A stretch of DNA of 64,000 nt. Source: Gammaproteobacteria bacterium (GTDB lineage Bacteria > Pseudomonadota > Gammaproteobacteria > Pseudomonadales > Porticoccaceae). The stretch spans positions 434,001 through 498,000 of the forward strand of contig JAGPUW010000025.1 in assembly GCA_018069465.1 (NCBI GenBank). The letters run 5' to 3'. The notes below the pieces were generated by a model that saw only the letters and a list, made by a program, of their open reading frames with translations, did not search any database and was not told where the DNA came from. Both the position numbers and the translations under genes were made by a program. Shown here in pieces: positions 1 to 10,485 of the stretch; within the stretch, counting starts at the first letter, position 1, and every line of letters starts with the position of its first letter.

Positions 1-837
1 CAGAAAGTGTGGACCACCAGCGCCCACCACGCCCAATACGGCATGGTACTCACCCGCACCAACTGGGACGTGCCCAAACATCAGGGCATGAGCTATTTTC
101 TTATCGACATGGAGCAACCCGGTGTTGAAGTCAGGCCGCTGCGACAAATGAATGGCCACGCCTCCTTCAACGAAATCTTTTTTACCGACGCCAAAATCGC
201 CCCAGAGTTTATGCTCAACAAAGAGGGCAATGGCTGGAAAGTCGCCATGACCACCCTCGCCCACGAGCGCCGCCTCGCCGATGGCATTCGCTCCTGGGGT
301 CGTGGTGAAAAGGGTCAGGGCCGCATTTACGAAGAACTACAAACTGAAGTCGCCAGCGTTATGGAGCCCTATAAATGGTATCCCCAGCGCGCCGGGCGGG
401 TTGACCTGCTTATCGAGCGCGCCAAAGCCACCGGCAAATACGACGACCCCACCGTGCGCCAGGCCATCGCCAAAGTCTTAATGATGGCCAAAGCCGCAGA
501 GTGGACCGGGCGCCGAGTCAAAGCCGCCAACGCCCTCGGCCGCCCGCCGGGGCCGGAGGGATCGCTCGGTAAACTCGCCGGTAGCCAGGTCGCCCGCCTC
601 GCCGCACAGGCCCATACATTAATCGCCGGTAACGACGCCCTGCTAACCGGTGAAGACGGCGCACTGGGCGGAATCATCAGTGAAATACTGGTCTCAACAC
701 CGGCAGAATCGATAGCCGGTGGCACCGACGAAATTCAGCGCAATATTATTTCAGAAAGAGGCTTAGGCTTGCCGAAAGAGCCGCGTACTGATGTTGACAG
801 GCCGTTTAGGGAGGTGCCTAGAAATACGGTGAGTTGA
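1..837 (+). CDS. Acyl-CoA dehydrogenase, C-terminal part (5' end outside window)
   Basis: The reading frame is open from base 1, so the gene begins before the window and only about 278 C-terminal residues are present. They cover the middle beta-domain end (PGVEVRPLRQMNGHASFNEI, a usual FAD/acyl-CoA domain pattern) and the C-terminal helical domain, closing with AGGTDEIQRNIISERGLGLP, the typical family ending. The family oxidises acyl-CoA thioesters to 2-enoyl-CoA using FAD and passes electrons to ETF. Substrate chain length cannot be told from this part. No partner gene is visible downstream on the same strand. The GTG at base 7 is an internal codon, not a start. Confidence 0.9.
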   Translation, partial: QKVWTTSAHHAQYGMVLTRTNWDVPKHQGMSYFLIDMEQPGVEVRPLRQMNGHASFNEIFFTDAKIAPEFMLNKEGNGWKVAMTTLAHERRLADGIRSWGRGEKGQGRIYEELQTEVASVMEPYKWYPQRAGRVDLLIERAKATGKYDDPTVRQAIAKVLMMAKAAEWTGRRVKAANALGRPPGPEGSLGKLAGSQVARLAAQAHTLIAGNDALLTGEDGALGGIISEILVSTPAESIAGGTDEIQRNIISERGLGLPKEPRTDVDRPFREVPRNTVS

Positions 838-975
838 TTGTGCGGCTCTTGGTTCGAATGCTATTGAGGTTCGAGCTTGGGGCTGGTGCTTTGTAATACA
901 ATCCGGGGGCTTATTGTTATCTGAGAAGGCCAGGCTCTTATTTTTTGCCGATATAATGGTGTAGTTAATCGAGTC

Positions 976-1007
976 TGACCCCGATTTAATGTGACCCCGA
1001 TTTAATG
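976..1007. repeat. Two perfect 16-bp tandem copies
   Basis: The 16-mer TGACCCCGATTTAATG occurs at 976-991 and again directly at 992-1007, preceded by GAGTC. It lies in the 200-bp gap between two convergent genes. Similar GGGGTCA-containing strings are common as dispersed intergenic repeats in proteobacteria; whether this one is dispersed in this genome cannot be seen here. Confidence 0.7.
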
Positions 1008-1048
1008 CCTGACTCAAATAAAACTGCCTCCGATAAAGCCGGGGCGAT

Positions 1049-1726
1049 TCAGTACTGCTTCTTTAATACAGCTTGCACATCACCCTGCTCATTTAACCAA
1101 GTCTGTATTATCCGGTGGTAGCAACCTGCAAACTCAAAAAAATCCTTAAAACCACGATCGAACTCTTGTATATGGCCGCACCTCTGTGAGATGAGCGAAT
1201 TACTTAACCAGTGTCCCCCCTGCTGATAATGCCATTTTTTGAACGCGGTAACGGCTTCCGCAGCAATCGGGTGAACCAAACGAACCATGTCGTTGCGTAT
1301 ATGGCTGGCGTGGCCGATACGAAATTCTCGTGGCATCGCCTCCAATTCAGACAGCGCTCTATCGACCTCCCTCTTGTAAGCTTGAGGATCGCCCTTCTGT
1401 CGATCCAGGCTCTCTAGAACCAGGGATATTGCCTCATAGCGGCGTCGTTCGGCATCACTCAGGCGCTCAAGCTGCTCACCAAACTCATCATGCATACGTC
1501 GTTCAGCACTGAGCTGCCTATCGTAATGCTCGAGTTCCTCTACCAACTTGTATTCGGTACCGCGAAAGTTGGTGTATGGCCAGTAAACAAGACCAAACAC
1601 CACTGTCATCAACATCGCCACAGCGGCGAAAGTGCGCTTAAAGGTGCGCGCTCTAGTTTCGTAAAGACCATAGACTACCGCCGCCTGCTCAGCCAGGGTC
1701 TGTGTACTACTATGTTCGAAGTTCAT
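1049..1726 (-). CDS. Hypothetical one-helix membrane protein with coiled-coil region
   Basis: A 225-residue protein that I do not recognise as a named family. The ATG at 1726 was chosen over the upstream in-frame starts because an AGGAG lies about 7 bases before it. Residues about 29-50 form one hydrophobic membrane segment (FAAVAMLMTVVFGLVYWP). It is followed by a charged helical stretch rich in Glu, Arg and Leu (about 60-110) that looks coiled-coil, and then a C-terminal part with several Trp, Cys and His residues. The expected topology is a short cytoplasmic N-terminus with the bulk in the periplasm. It stands alone; an imperfect 27-bp tandem repeat lies about 100 bp upstream and may carry its promoter or an operator. 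Function unknown. Confidence 0.75.
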   Translation of the reverse strand: MNFEHSSTQTLAEQAAVVYGLYETRARTFKRTFAAVAMLMTVVFGLVYWPYTNFRGTEYKLVEELEHYDRQLSAERRMHDEFGEQLERLSDAERRRYEAISLVLESLDRQKGDPQAYKREVDRALSELEAMPREFRIGHASHIRNDMVRLVHPIAAEAVTAFKKWHYQQGGHWLSNSLISQRCGHIQEFDRGFKDFFEFAGCYHRIIQTWLNEQGDVQAVLKKQY

Positions 1727-1829
1727 TATGAGCTCCTGCCTTTTTGGAACGAGGAATACGAAGACTCGAGCCCACTCTTGTCCCGTTGATTTCCTATCCT
1801 CGCAACAATGACCACATTTAATCAAGCAA

Positions 1830-1883
1830 TTATATGGATGTCCTTTATATCTTTTATTATATGGATGTCCGTTATATCTTTTT
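1830..1883. repeat. Imperfect 27-bp tandem repeat upstream of the membrane protein gene
   Basis: Two adjacent 27-bp units (1830-1856 and 1857-1883) share TTATATGGATGTCC followed by TTATATCTTTT, with one internal mismatch and one at the end. The AT-rich units lie about 105-155 bp before the start of the minus-strand gene at 1726. They could be a duplicated promoter/operator or a simple slippage product. Confidence 0.75.
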
Positions 1884-2048
1884 CAGACAAATAGCAATTA
1901 CATAAGGGATAACTTAACAAGGGCAACCTCCCTAATACCCTTAAGTTCTCAGCAGCAAATTTCCACGCGCTTTACTATGTGAGCTCTTTATTATTAATAA
2001 CGCTCATCAAAGCCCAGTGCTTACAAAAAACCTCAGGGAAGAGCAGCC

Positions 2049-2408
2049 ATGAAAAAAATATTAATACCGTCAATAATCCTACTTTTACTATCGGGCTGCG
2101 ACAGTACAGGCAACGCTAATGCCTGTGTTTATTCAAACTCAGTCGGCGTGCTGTATTGCCTGGAAAACGCCACGGGGAATGAGGCTAAATTCCTCGGCGC
2201 CTGTAAAGACATCCTTAAGTTTCAACGCTTAAAAGATCGAGATGCCAGCCTGGCAGCCGTGCAATCCTGCCCCCTCGCCCCTAAAGCGACCTGCCTGAAT
2301 GGCATCACTGATATCGCCGACCAACATTTCTACGACGATCCCTCGCAGGACATGGCGCAATTGCGCAGGATCTGTGAAAAAGGGGATGGGAGCTTTGTGC
2401 TTGACTAA
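2049..2408 (+). CDS. Small predicted lipoprotein
   Basis: A 119-residue protein beginning MKKILIPSIILLLLSGC, a short signal peptide with a lipobox (LSGC, Cys about residue 17). It should therefore be lipid-anchored in the envelope; Asp directly after the Cys (CDS) is the classic inner-membrane retention signal in enteric bacteria. The mature part has six further Cys residues (for example NACVY, LYCLE, GACKD, QSCPL, ATCLN, RRICEK), which suggests disulfides in the periplasm. A GGGAAGAG lies just before the ATG. It ends 8 bases from the end of the convergent VOC gene. No named family recognised. Confidence 0.8.
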   Translation: MKKILIPSIILLLLSGCDSTGNANACVYSNSVGVLYCLENATGNEAKFLGACKDILKFQRLKDRDASLAAVQSCPLAPKATCLNGITDIADQHFYDDPSQDMAQLRRICEKGDGSFVLD

Positions 2409-2416
2409 GCGCAAAC

Positions 2417-2914
2417 TCAAGCATCACTTAAACCGTCTTCCCCGTATTCATTTGCCGGGCCTTTTCCCTGCGCACCCAATCGCCCCTGCTCACCAAGATG
2501 GCCTTTGCCGGGCACATAATTGAATTCAACACGAATACCATCCGGGTCTTCAAACAAAAACGAATAATAACCGGGCGCAAAATGAGAGCCGTCCTCCGGG
2601 GCATGAACAATACGGGCATTGAGCTGGGCGTGCACAAACGCATAGATCTTGTCGATATCCGCTTTACAGCGCGCACGAAAACAAAAGTGGTGTAACCCGC
2701 TGGTGTCCTGATCAAAGTGTATTTTTTGCTTATCGACTGGTGCGACTCGCACCAGAATACCGGTGCGACTGCCGATGCAATAAATGGTGTCAGCATTGCG
2801 TATCAGGGTTTTCATTTCGAGAAAATGACAAAGTTTCTCCCAAAATGGCAGGCAACGTTTGCCGTCATTGACAGTGAGATGAATGTGGGCGATGCCGTTA
2901 ACTTCGATGGTCAT
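2417..2914 (-). CDS. VOC (glyoxalase/dioxygenase) family protein
   Basis: A 165-residue protein with the vicinal-oxygen-chelate fold. GIAHIHLTVNDGKRCLPFW opens the first beta-alpha-beta module, and TSGLHHFCFRARCKADIDKI with FEDPDGIRVEFNYVPGKGH forms the second. His in AHIHLTV, His in LHHFCF and Glu in RVEFN are the expected metal ligands. VOC proteins include glyoxalase I, extradiol dioxygenases, epimerases and resistance proteins; the reaction cannot be assigned. The Gly/Glu-rich tail after the second module is not part of the fold. A second VOC gene lies about 340 bp upstream on the same strand, but with repeats between them rather than an obvious operon link. Confidence 0.85.
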   Translation of the reverse strand: MTIEVNGIAHIHLTVNDGKRCLPFWEKLCHFLEMKTLIRNADTIYCIGSRTGILVRVAPVDKQKIHFDQDTSGLHHFCFRARCKADIDKIYAFVHAQLNARIVHAPEDGSHFAPGYYSFLFEDPDGIRVEFNYVPGKGHLGEQGRLGAQGKGPANEYGEDGLSDA

Positions 2915-3250
2915 TGTTGAACCTCAATAGTTCGGGAGCCTCTGAACAAATCATGAACTCGCATACTGCACTTTAGAATATTCAGCTTCTTCGTCGCCTA
3001 AAGCGCCTAGAGCCTGCCCCATGAGCGCAGTGAGTGCTTTGGGTACTGTTGGTGCAAACCTTCGCAATAGTTCGCTAGAGCCTGCCCCGTGATACCCACA
3101 GCGCTACGCGGGGCACACTGAACGCTTTGGGTATTACGTACGGTTTGCGCCTCGCCTAAAGCGCCTACTTTTGGTGAATCTAAACACCCTAAAGCACAGC
3201 CTGCTTCGCCCAGACTTAATCAGAGGCTCCTTTGCCAAATTCAAATAATT
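2915..3250. repeat. Intergenic stretch with direct repeats
   Basis: No gene is seen in this 336-bp gap. It holds two kinds of direct repeat. TCGCCTAAAGCGCCTA is exact at 2994-3009 and 3152-3167. CTAGAGCCTGCCCC[A/G]TGA occurs at 3007-3024 and 3075-3092, each followed some bases later by GCTTTGGGTA[C/T]T. The stretch near 2953 (ATGAACTCGCAT) recurs at about 31074 in front of purB. This pattern fits a dispersed intergenic repeat family in this genome. Confidence 0.65.
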
Positions 3251-3664
3251 TTAATCAGACGAAATTTCCGGATCCTGCTGAAACTCCACGGTGTTGCCCT
3301 CGGGGTCACTGGAAAAAATAAACTGATCCATCCGGTGATAAGCAATGTTGTTGGCTGTGAGGTGGGTTTCCACGGCGTCGATATCTTCGACATAAAAGGC
3401 GGTGTGCGGGCCCATGGGGTCACCGGGTTTGCCGGCGAGTTCTTTTAGCACTTTGCGCTCTTCACCGGGTTTGTCACATTGAATAACGTGCACCTGGCCG
3501 TTGGGGAATTGCATCCAGAAGCCGGGAATGAGTGCGGCGAGGTGCTCGGGAATATCCCGCTCGGAGGTGTTGACGCCGAGGATGTCGACATAGAAACGGT
3601 GCATTTCTTCTACATCGACACGGCAGCCGATAGCGCTGTGGTTGAGGCGGGTGATTTTTATCAT
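3251..3664 (-). CDS. VOC family protein
   Basis: A 137-residue single-domain VOC protein. It starts MIKITRLNHSAIGC, whose His is the first metal ligand. GQVHVIQCDK and GPHTAFYVEDIDAVETHL supply the middle ligands, and SSDPEGNTVEFQQDP supplies the last Glu. Such short proteins work as dimers; the substrate is unknown. It is more compact than the VOC protein downstream and only weakly similar to it by eye, so this is not a recent duplication. It is divergent from the AcoX-like gene, with about 110 bp between the two starts. Confidence 0.85.
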   Translation of the reverse strand: MIKITRLNHSAIGCRVDVEEMHRFYVDILGVNTSERDIPEHLAALIPGFWMQFPNGQVHVIQCDKPGEERKVLKELAGKPGDPMGPHTAFYVEDIDAVETHLTANNIAYHRMDQFIFSSDPEGNTVEFQQDPEISSD

Positions 3665-3774
3665 TGTCTGTCTCCGTCAATGGGTCATTATTCATGGCTT
3701 TACACAGCATGTTACCGCAAAGGCTTTGTAGCCTATAATCCCCGCTGCATAAATAATCAACGAAGGAAGCCACT

Positions 3775-4851
3775 ATGGGTTCTCTAGGAATTATCGCCAA
3801 CCCCATGTCGGGCCGCGACAGCCGTCGACTCACCGCGCGCGCCGAGTCCGTCAGCCACGAAAGCAAGCGCAACCAGATCAGCCGCATCGTGGTCGGCGCG
3901 GTGGCAACCGGTTGCACGCGTATTTTGGCACCCTATGACCCACGCAGGCTGGTGCTTGGCGCTCTCGAAAACATGAATATTGGCGCCGAGGTTGAGGAGA
4001 TCAGAAACCCCATCACCCACTCGGCAGAAGACACCCGCCAGGCGGTGCGCGACATGAAAGCCCGTGGCTGCGATGTCATCATCGTCATGGGTGGCGATGG
4101 CACCAGCCGCATCGTCACTCAGGTTTGGCAGGATGTGGTGATGATGCCCCTGTCGACCGGCACCAATAATGTGTTCCCGATGTGGATTGAGCCGACCATT
4201 GCCGGGATGGCCGCCGGACTGGTGGCCAGTGGCAAACTATCGAAAGAGGAAACCACCGACCGCGCCAAGCTGATCTCCGTCGCGTTTGAAAACGGCGAAA
4301 AAGATATCGCCCTGGTCGATGCTCTATTTTTACAGGGCGACAGAATCGGCAACTTCGGCCCCTTCGAGCCGGAATTTATGAAAACCCTGATACTGACCCG
4401 CGCCGAACCAGACGCCGTGGGCATGTCACCCCTGGGCGGCTTGCTCTGCCCCGCCAGTGCCGCCGATGACTTTGGTGTGCGCGTCGATTTTTGCGGCCAC
4501 AATAAAGGCGGGCGTTTACTGCGTGCGCCGGTGTCACCGGGCTTATTTCGCTCGGCCCATATTCTCAACGCCGCGCCCTTGCCCCTCAACGAAGCAACGA
4601 AAGTCCACGGCCCCGGCATTATCGCCTACGATGGCGACCGCGAGCGCAGGCTGGGTGAGGAGCAAAGCGCGACAATTACCGTTGAGCGCAACGGCCCCTG
4701 GGTCATTAATCCCCAGCGCACGCTGCAACTCGCCGCCGAGCGCCAGTTGATGGTCGACTTACCGGCGTGGGTTGACCCCTTCGATGGCGCCAACACCGGT
4801 GGGTGCTGCGGCTGTGACAATACTCTGGGCAGCATGATAAAACCCGCTTAG
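3775..4851 (+). CDS. AcoX-like protein with ATP-NAD kinase fold
   Basis: A 358-residue protein with the NAD-kinase/diacylglycerol-kinase fold. GIIANPMSGRDSRRL at the N-terminus and VIIVMGGDGTSR (the GGDG motif, about residue 109) form the nucleotide site, and LSTGTNNVFP follows as in this family. The N-terminal pattern and length match AcoX, a protein encoded in acetoin-catabolism clusters whose role is not settled. No acetoin dehydrogenase genes are visible here; instead a DASS transporter follows 55 bp downstream and may be co-transcribed. The C-terminus is unusual in having a Cys cluster (GGCCGCDNTLG). Calling it NAD kinase would be unsafe, since true NadK lies in a different subfamily. 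Confidence 0.8.
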   Translation: MGSLGIIANPMSGRDSRRLTARAESVSHESKRNQISRIVVGAVATGCTRILAPYDPRRLVLGALENMNIGAEVEEIRNPITHSAEDTRQAVRDMKARGCDVIIVMGGDGTSRIVTQVWQDVVMMPLSTGTNNVFPMWIEPTIAGMAAGLVASGKLSKEETTDRAKLISVAFENGEKDIALVDALFLQGDRIGNFGPFEPEFMKTLILTRAEPDAVGMSPLGGLLCPASAADDFGVRVDFCGHNKGGRLLRAPVSPGLFRSAHILNAAPLPLNEATKVHGPGIIAYDGDRERRLGEEQSATITVERNGPWVINPQRTLQLAAERQLMVDLPAWVDPFDGANTGGCCGCDNTLGSMIKPA

Positions 4852-4906
4852 TCGGCGACAAGGCACCAGCCCCGACATCCACTAATAATCCTCACAGAGC
4901 TGCTCC

Positions 4907-6400
4907 ATGCCTGACGCTATGCCCACCACCACGCCCGAGCCCAATGCCAGCACCTCCAACATCCGCTGGTACGGGCTAGTCGGCGGTCCCCTGCTGGCCC
5001 TGCTGATGTTCGCCATTGTGCCCGAGCACATTATCCAGCCCAATGGCGATACCTTGATATTGGGTGCGCCGGGTAAGGTCACCGCCGGGCTGGCGATCTG
5101 GATGGCCGCCTGGTGGCTGACCGAGGCGATCTCTATTTACGCCACCGCTCTGCTGCCCCTCGCCGTGCTACCCCTCACCGGGGCGCAATCCATTAAAGCC
5201 TCGGCCACCGCCTACGCCCACCCTTTAATCTTTCTTTTCCTCGGCGGCTTTATTCTCGCCCTGGCTCTGGAGCGCTGGCATTTACACAAGCGCTTTGCAT
5301 TGTTTGTACTGCGTTTGGTGGGCACCTCGCCGCGCCGTCTGGTCGGTGGCTTTATGCTCTCCTCCGCTGTCATGAGTATGTGGATCACCAACACCGCCAC
5401 CACCATCGTTATGCTGCCTATTGCTCTCAGCGTCATCGCCATGGAGAGCGACGACTCGCCCCACAAGCAGCGCTTCGCCATCTGCCTGTTGCTGGGCATC
5501 GCCTACGCGGCCTCCATCGGCGGCATCGGCACCATCGTCGGCACCACACCCAATATGTTCGCGGTGTCATTTATTGAAAACGAGCTGGGGCAAACCATCA
5601 GCTTTGCCGAGTGGATGCTGATTGGCGTGCCCCTGGTGGTGGTCTTTATCCCCATCGTCTGGTTGCTTCTGACGCGCTTTATTTTCCGCCTGCCCGCCAC
5701 CGGCAACGAAGGTGACTACAATCTCGACACCCGCACCGAGCCCTGGAATCGTGGCTCCGTGCTAACGCTGATTATCTTTGCCCTCACCGCCATCGGCTGG
5801 ATGGCTCGCCCCCTGCTGGTCAAACTGCCAGCACTGACTCACCTCAGCGATGCCGGCATCGCCATTGGCGCCGCCTTGTTGCTATTCGCTATTCCTGAAA
5901 ATATTAAAGAAAAACGCTTTCTTATCGACTGGGAAACTGCCGTCAAAGTGCCCTGGGGTGTATTACTGATTCTCGGTGGCGGCCTCTGCCTGGCCGGTGC
6001 CATTCGCGCCAACGGTGTCGCCGAACTATTGGCCATGCAACTGCTGGCCATCGGCGACGTGCCGCCACTGGTGATGACACTGCTCATCGTTAGCCTGATG
6101 ATTTTCCTCACCGAACTCACCAGCAATGTCGCCACCACCACCGCACTGATACCCATTGTCGCCGCGATTGCCACGGCGCTGGGCATCGAGCCCTTAAAAC
6201 TGGTCATCCCCGCCACCATGGCCGCCAGCTGTGCCTTTATGCTGCCCGCCGCAACACCCCCTAACGCCATTGTTTTTGGCTCCGGCATGATCCGCATTCC
6301 CACCATGGCTCGGGCCGGAATATGGATCAATTTAGCGGGTATTCTTACGGTGACAGTGGTTTGCCACTTTATGCTGGATATTGCCCTGGCTCGACTTTAG
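4907..6400 (+). CDS. DASS/SLC13-family sodium:carboxylate symporter
   Basis: A 497-residue inner-membrane protein with about 11-13 hydrophobic segments. The two SNT-type signature loops are present: WITNTATTIVMLPIALSV in the first half and TSNVATTTALIPIVAAIA in the second. The C-terminal family signature AFMLPAATPPNAIVFGSG is also there. These motifs bind Na+ and the dicarboxylate in known members, so uptake of succinate/malate-type acids is the best guess. Sulfate or other anions cannot be excluded. It follows the AcoX-like gene closely on the same strand. The ATG at 4907 is in frame with a second ATG four codons on; the signal before either is weak. Confidence 0.9.
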   Translation: MPDAMPTTTPEPNASTSNIRWYGLVGGPLLALLMFAIVPEHIIQPNGDTLILGAPGKVTAGLAIWMAAWWLTEAISIYATALLPLAVLPLTGAQSIKASATAYAHPLIFLFLGGFILALALERWHLHKRFALFVLRLVGTSPRRLVGGFMLSSAVMSMWITNTATTIVMLPIALSVIAMESDDSPHKQRFAICLLLGIAYAASIGGIGTIVGTTPNMFAVSFIENELGQTISFAEWMLIGVPLVVVFIPIVWLLLTRFIFRLPATGNEGDYNLDTRTEPWNRGSVLTLIIFALTAIGWMARPLLVKLPALTHLSDAGIAIGAALLLFAIPENIKEKRFLIDWETAVKVPWGVLLILGGGLCLAGAIRANGVAELLAMQLLAIGDVPPLVMTLLIVSLMIFLTELTSNVATTTALIPIVAAIATALGIEPLKLVIPATMAASCAFMLPAATPPNAIVFGSGMIRIPTMARAGIWINLAGILTVTVVCHFMLDIALARL

Positions 6401-6509
6401 TCGTCCACTGGCTAAGACGAGCGCCAGTACAAAAATACCAGAGGATGCTGCCAGGGCGTCTACAGCCAGATATTCACAAAGCGCCGCTCACAAAGAGGCA
6501 CGCTTGCCG

Positions 6510-7217
6510 CTACTCAAGGGATAGCTGATAAGCCCCATCACCGACCTGCTTTAAAAACTGCGGGTTTTCGGGGTCGCCCTCAATCTTATTGACCAGTGTG
6601 GCGATATGAATAGCAACGGTGCGAGTTTCGGTATTGAGATAGCGCGGATAACCCCACACCTGATTCAGTAACTCATGAGCATCGACTGTTTTACCCCGGT
6701 GTTTATAGAGGTATTCGAGCACCCGCATTTCCCGGGGTGTGAACTCAAGTTGACCCCGAACGCATTGCCCCGACAAACTGGCACAATCAATTTCAATCTT
6801 GTCACCCAAGCTTATCTGCGTTGTGGATGGCGTTTTGCTTTGTAAGCGTGAGCGCCGCAGCAGAGCTTTGGAGCGCTGTACCAGGTCGGTATAGGCAAAA
6901 GGTACGCAGATGTAATCATCGGCGCCATCCGCCAGACCTTTGATCAAGTCGCTATCGTCACCATTGGCGGTAAGCATAAAGATCACCTGCGCGGGGTCGC
7001 GTGCGCGAACACCTGTGCAAATATCGAAGGCAGTCCTGTCATCCATTCGCGCATCGAGAAGGAGCAGGTCAAATTCACCACTGCGGGCTTTTTCATAGCC
7101 CAGCTCGGCATTGCCGGTCGCCTCCACATCAAAATGGTGGTGTTCGAAAACGGCGACCAAAGCCTGGCGCACATTGTCTTCGTGCTCGATGATGATTATT
7201 TTAAAGCGCTCTTCCAT
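6510..7217 (-). CDS. OmpR-family response regulator with degenerate receiver (orphan)
   Basis: A 235-residue protein with an N-terminal receiver (about 5-118) and a C-terminal winged-helix DNA-binding domain (about 135-233, EFTPREMRVLEYLYKHRGK ... TVAIHIATLVNKIE). Asp55 (LLLLDARMDD) is the phosphoacceptor and Thr83 is conserved. However, the acidic pair reads E11-H12-E13 and the usual Lys of the K-P-F motif is Val105 (ICVPF). Phosphoryl chemistry may therefore be slow or absent, and the protein may act in a phosphorylation-independent way. No histidine kinase gene lies next to it. The target genes are unknown; it is convergent with the transporter gene and heads no operon that I can see. Confidence 0.88.
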   Translation of the reverse strand: MEERFKIIIIEHEDNVRQALVAVFEHHHFDVEATGNAELGYEKARSGEFDLLLLDARMDDRTAFDICTGVRARDPAQVIFMLTANGDDSDLIKGLADGADDYICVPFAYTDLVQRSKALLRRSRLQSKTPSTTQISLGDKIEIDCASLSGQCVRGQLEFTPREMRVLEYLYKHRGKTVDAHELLNQVWGYPRYLNTETRTVAIHIATLVNKIEGDPENPQFLKQVGDGAYQLSLE

Positions 7218-7279
7218 ACGTCTATTCCCTTTCTTTTATTATTGACAGGCACACCGCATCCCGTTTTTAAAGGGGCAAG

Positions 7280-7570
7280 CTAATCGGGGGCCGGGTACTC
7301 CAGCACCTCGCAAATATGGCTAATTTGCCCTTTGATCCACAAGGGGTTAATCGCACCCCAGTCATTAATGGTATAGCCGCCATCTTTTTTGGCACCGATA
7401 AATTCACAGCGAATCGCCAACTCATCGAGGGCTGCAATGGTGTCCTGCGCCGTGCGGCGGGGCATGCCGGTGAGCTGGGTAATTTGCGGCACGGTATTCA
7501 CACCGACACTAATCAGGTGGGCCACATAGAGGCGGCGATAGAAACTGGTTTTTGTTTTGCTGTGTTTCAT
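7280..7570 (-). CDS. Small winged-helix DNA-binding protein
   Basis: A 96-residue protein. Residues 13-60 read as a helix-turn-helix (VNTVPQITQLTGMPRRTAQ followed by a helix ALDELAI) and a wing (GGYTINDWGAINP). It is likely a DNA-binding regulator or accessory protein. The family occurs as a conserved small protein in pseudomonads and relatives, but its targets are unknown to me. It is preceded on the same strand by isocitrate dehydrogenase with a strong terminator between, so it is probably transcribed separately or by read-through. The next gene downstream is the orphan regulator, 62 bp away. Confidence 0.75.
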   Translation of the reverse strand: MKHSKTKTSFYRRLYVAHLISVGVNTVPQITQLTGMPRRTAQDTIAALDELAIRCEFIGAKKDGGYTINDWGAINPLWIKGQISHICEVLEYPAPD

Positions 7571-7598
7571 TATTTTTTAAAAACAGCCTGCTTATAAA

Positions 7599-7639
7599 GA
7601 CAAAACCCGAAGGCAATGCTATTGGCTCCGGGTTTTGTC
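7599..7639 (-). terminator. Rho-independent terminator of isocitrate dehydrogenase
   Basis: An 11-bp perfect outer stem (7599-7609 with 7629-7639, GACAAAACCCG and its complement) continues inward with two mismatches to a short loop. It lies 32 bp after the stop of the minus-strand isocitrate dehydrogenase gene and is T-rich on the exit side. Confidence 0.8.
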
Positions 7640-7671
7640 ACTGTGCTTTGGCCTGCAATCGACGCGCTAAA

Positions 7672-10485
<2,814 letters not shown>

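Noticed and set aside
763-1017. 84-residue minus-strand frame
   Set aside because: It overlaps the end of the acyl-CoA dehydrogenase gene and runs through the 16-bp repeats; it has no ribosome-binding site and no protein-like pattern.
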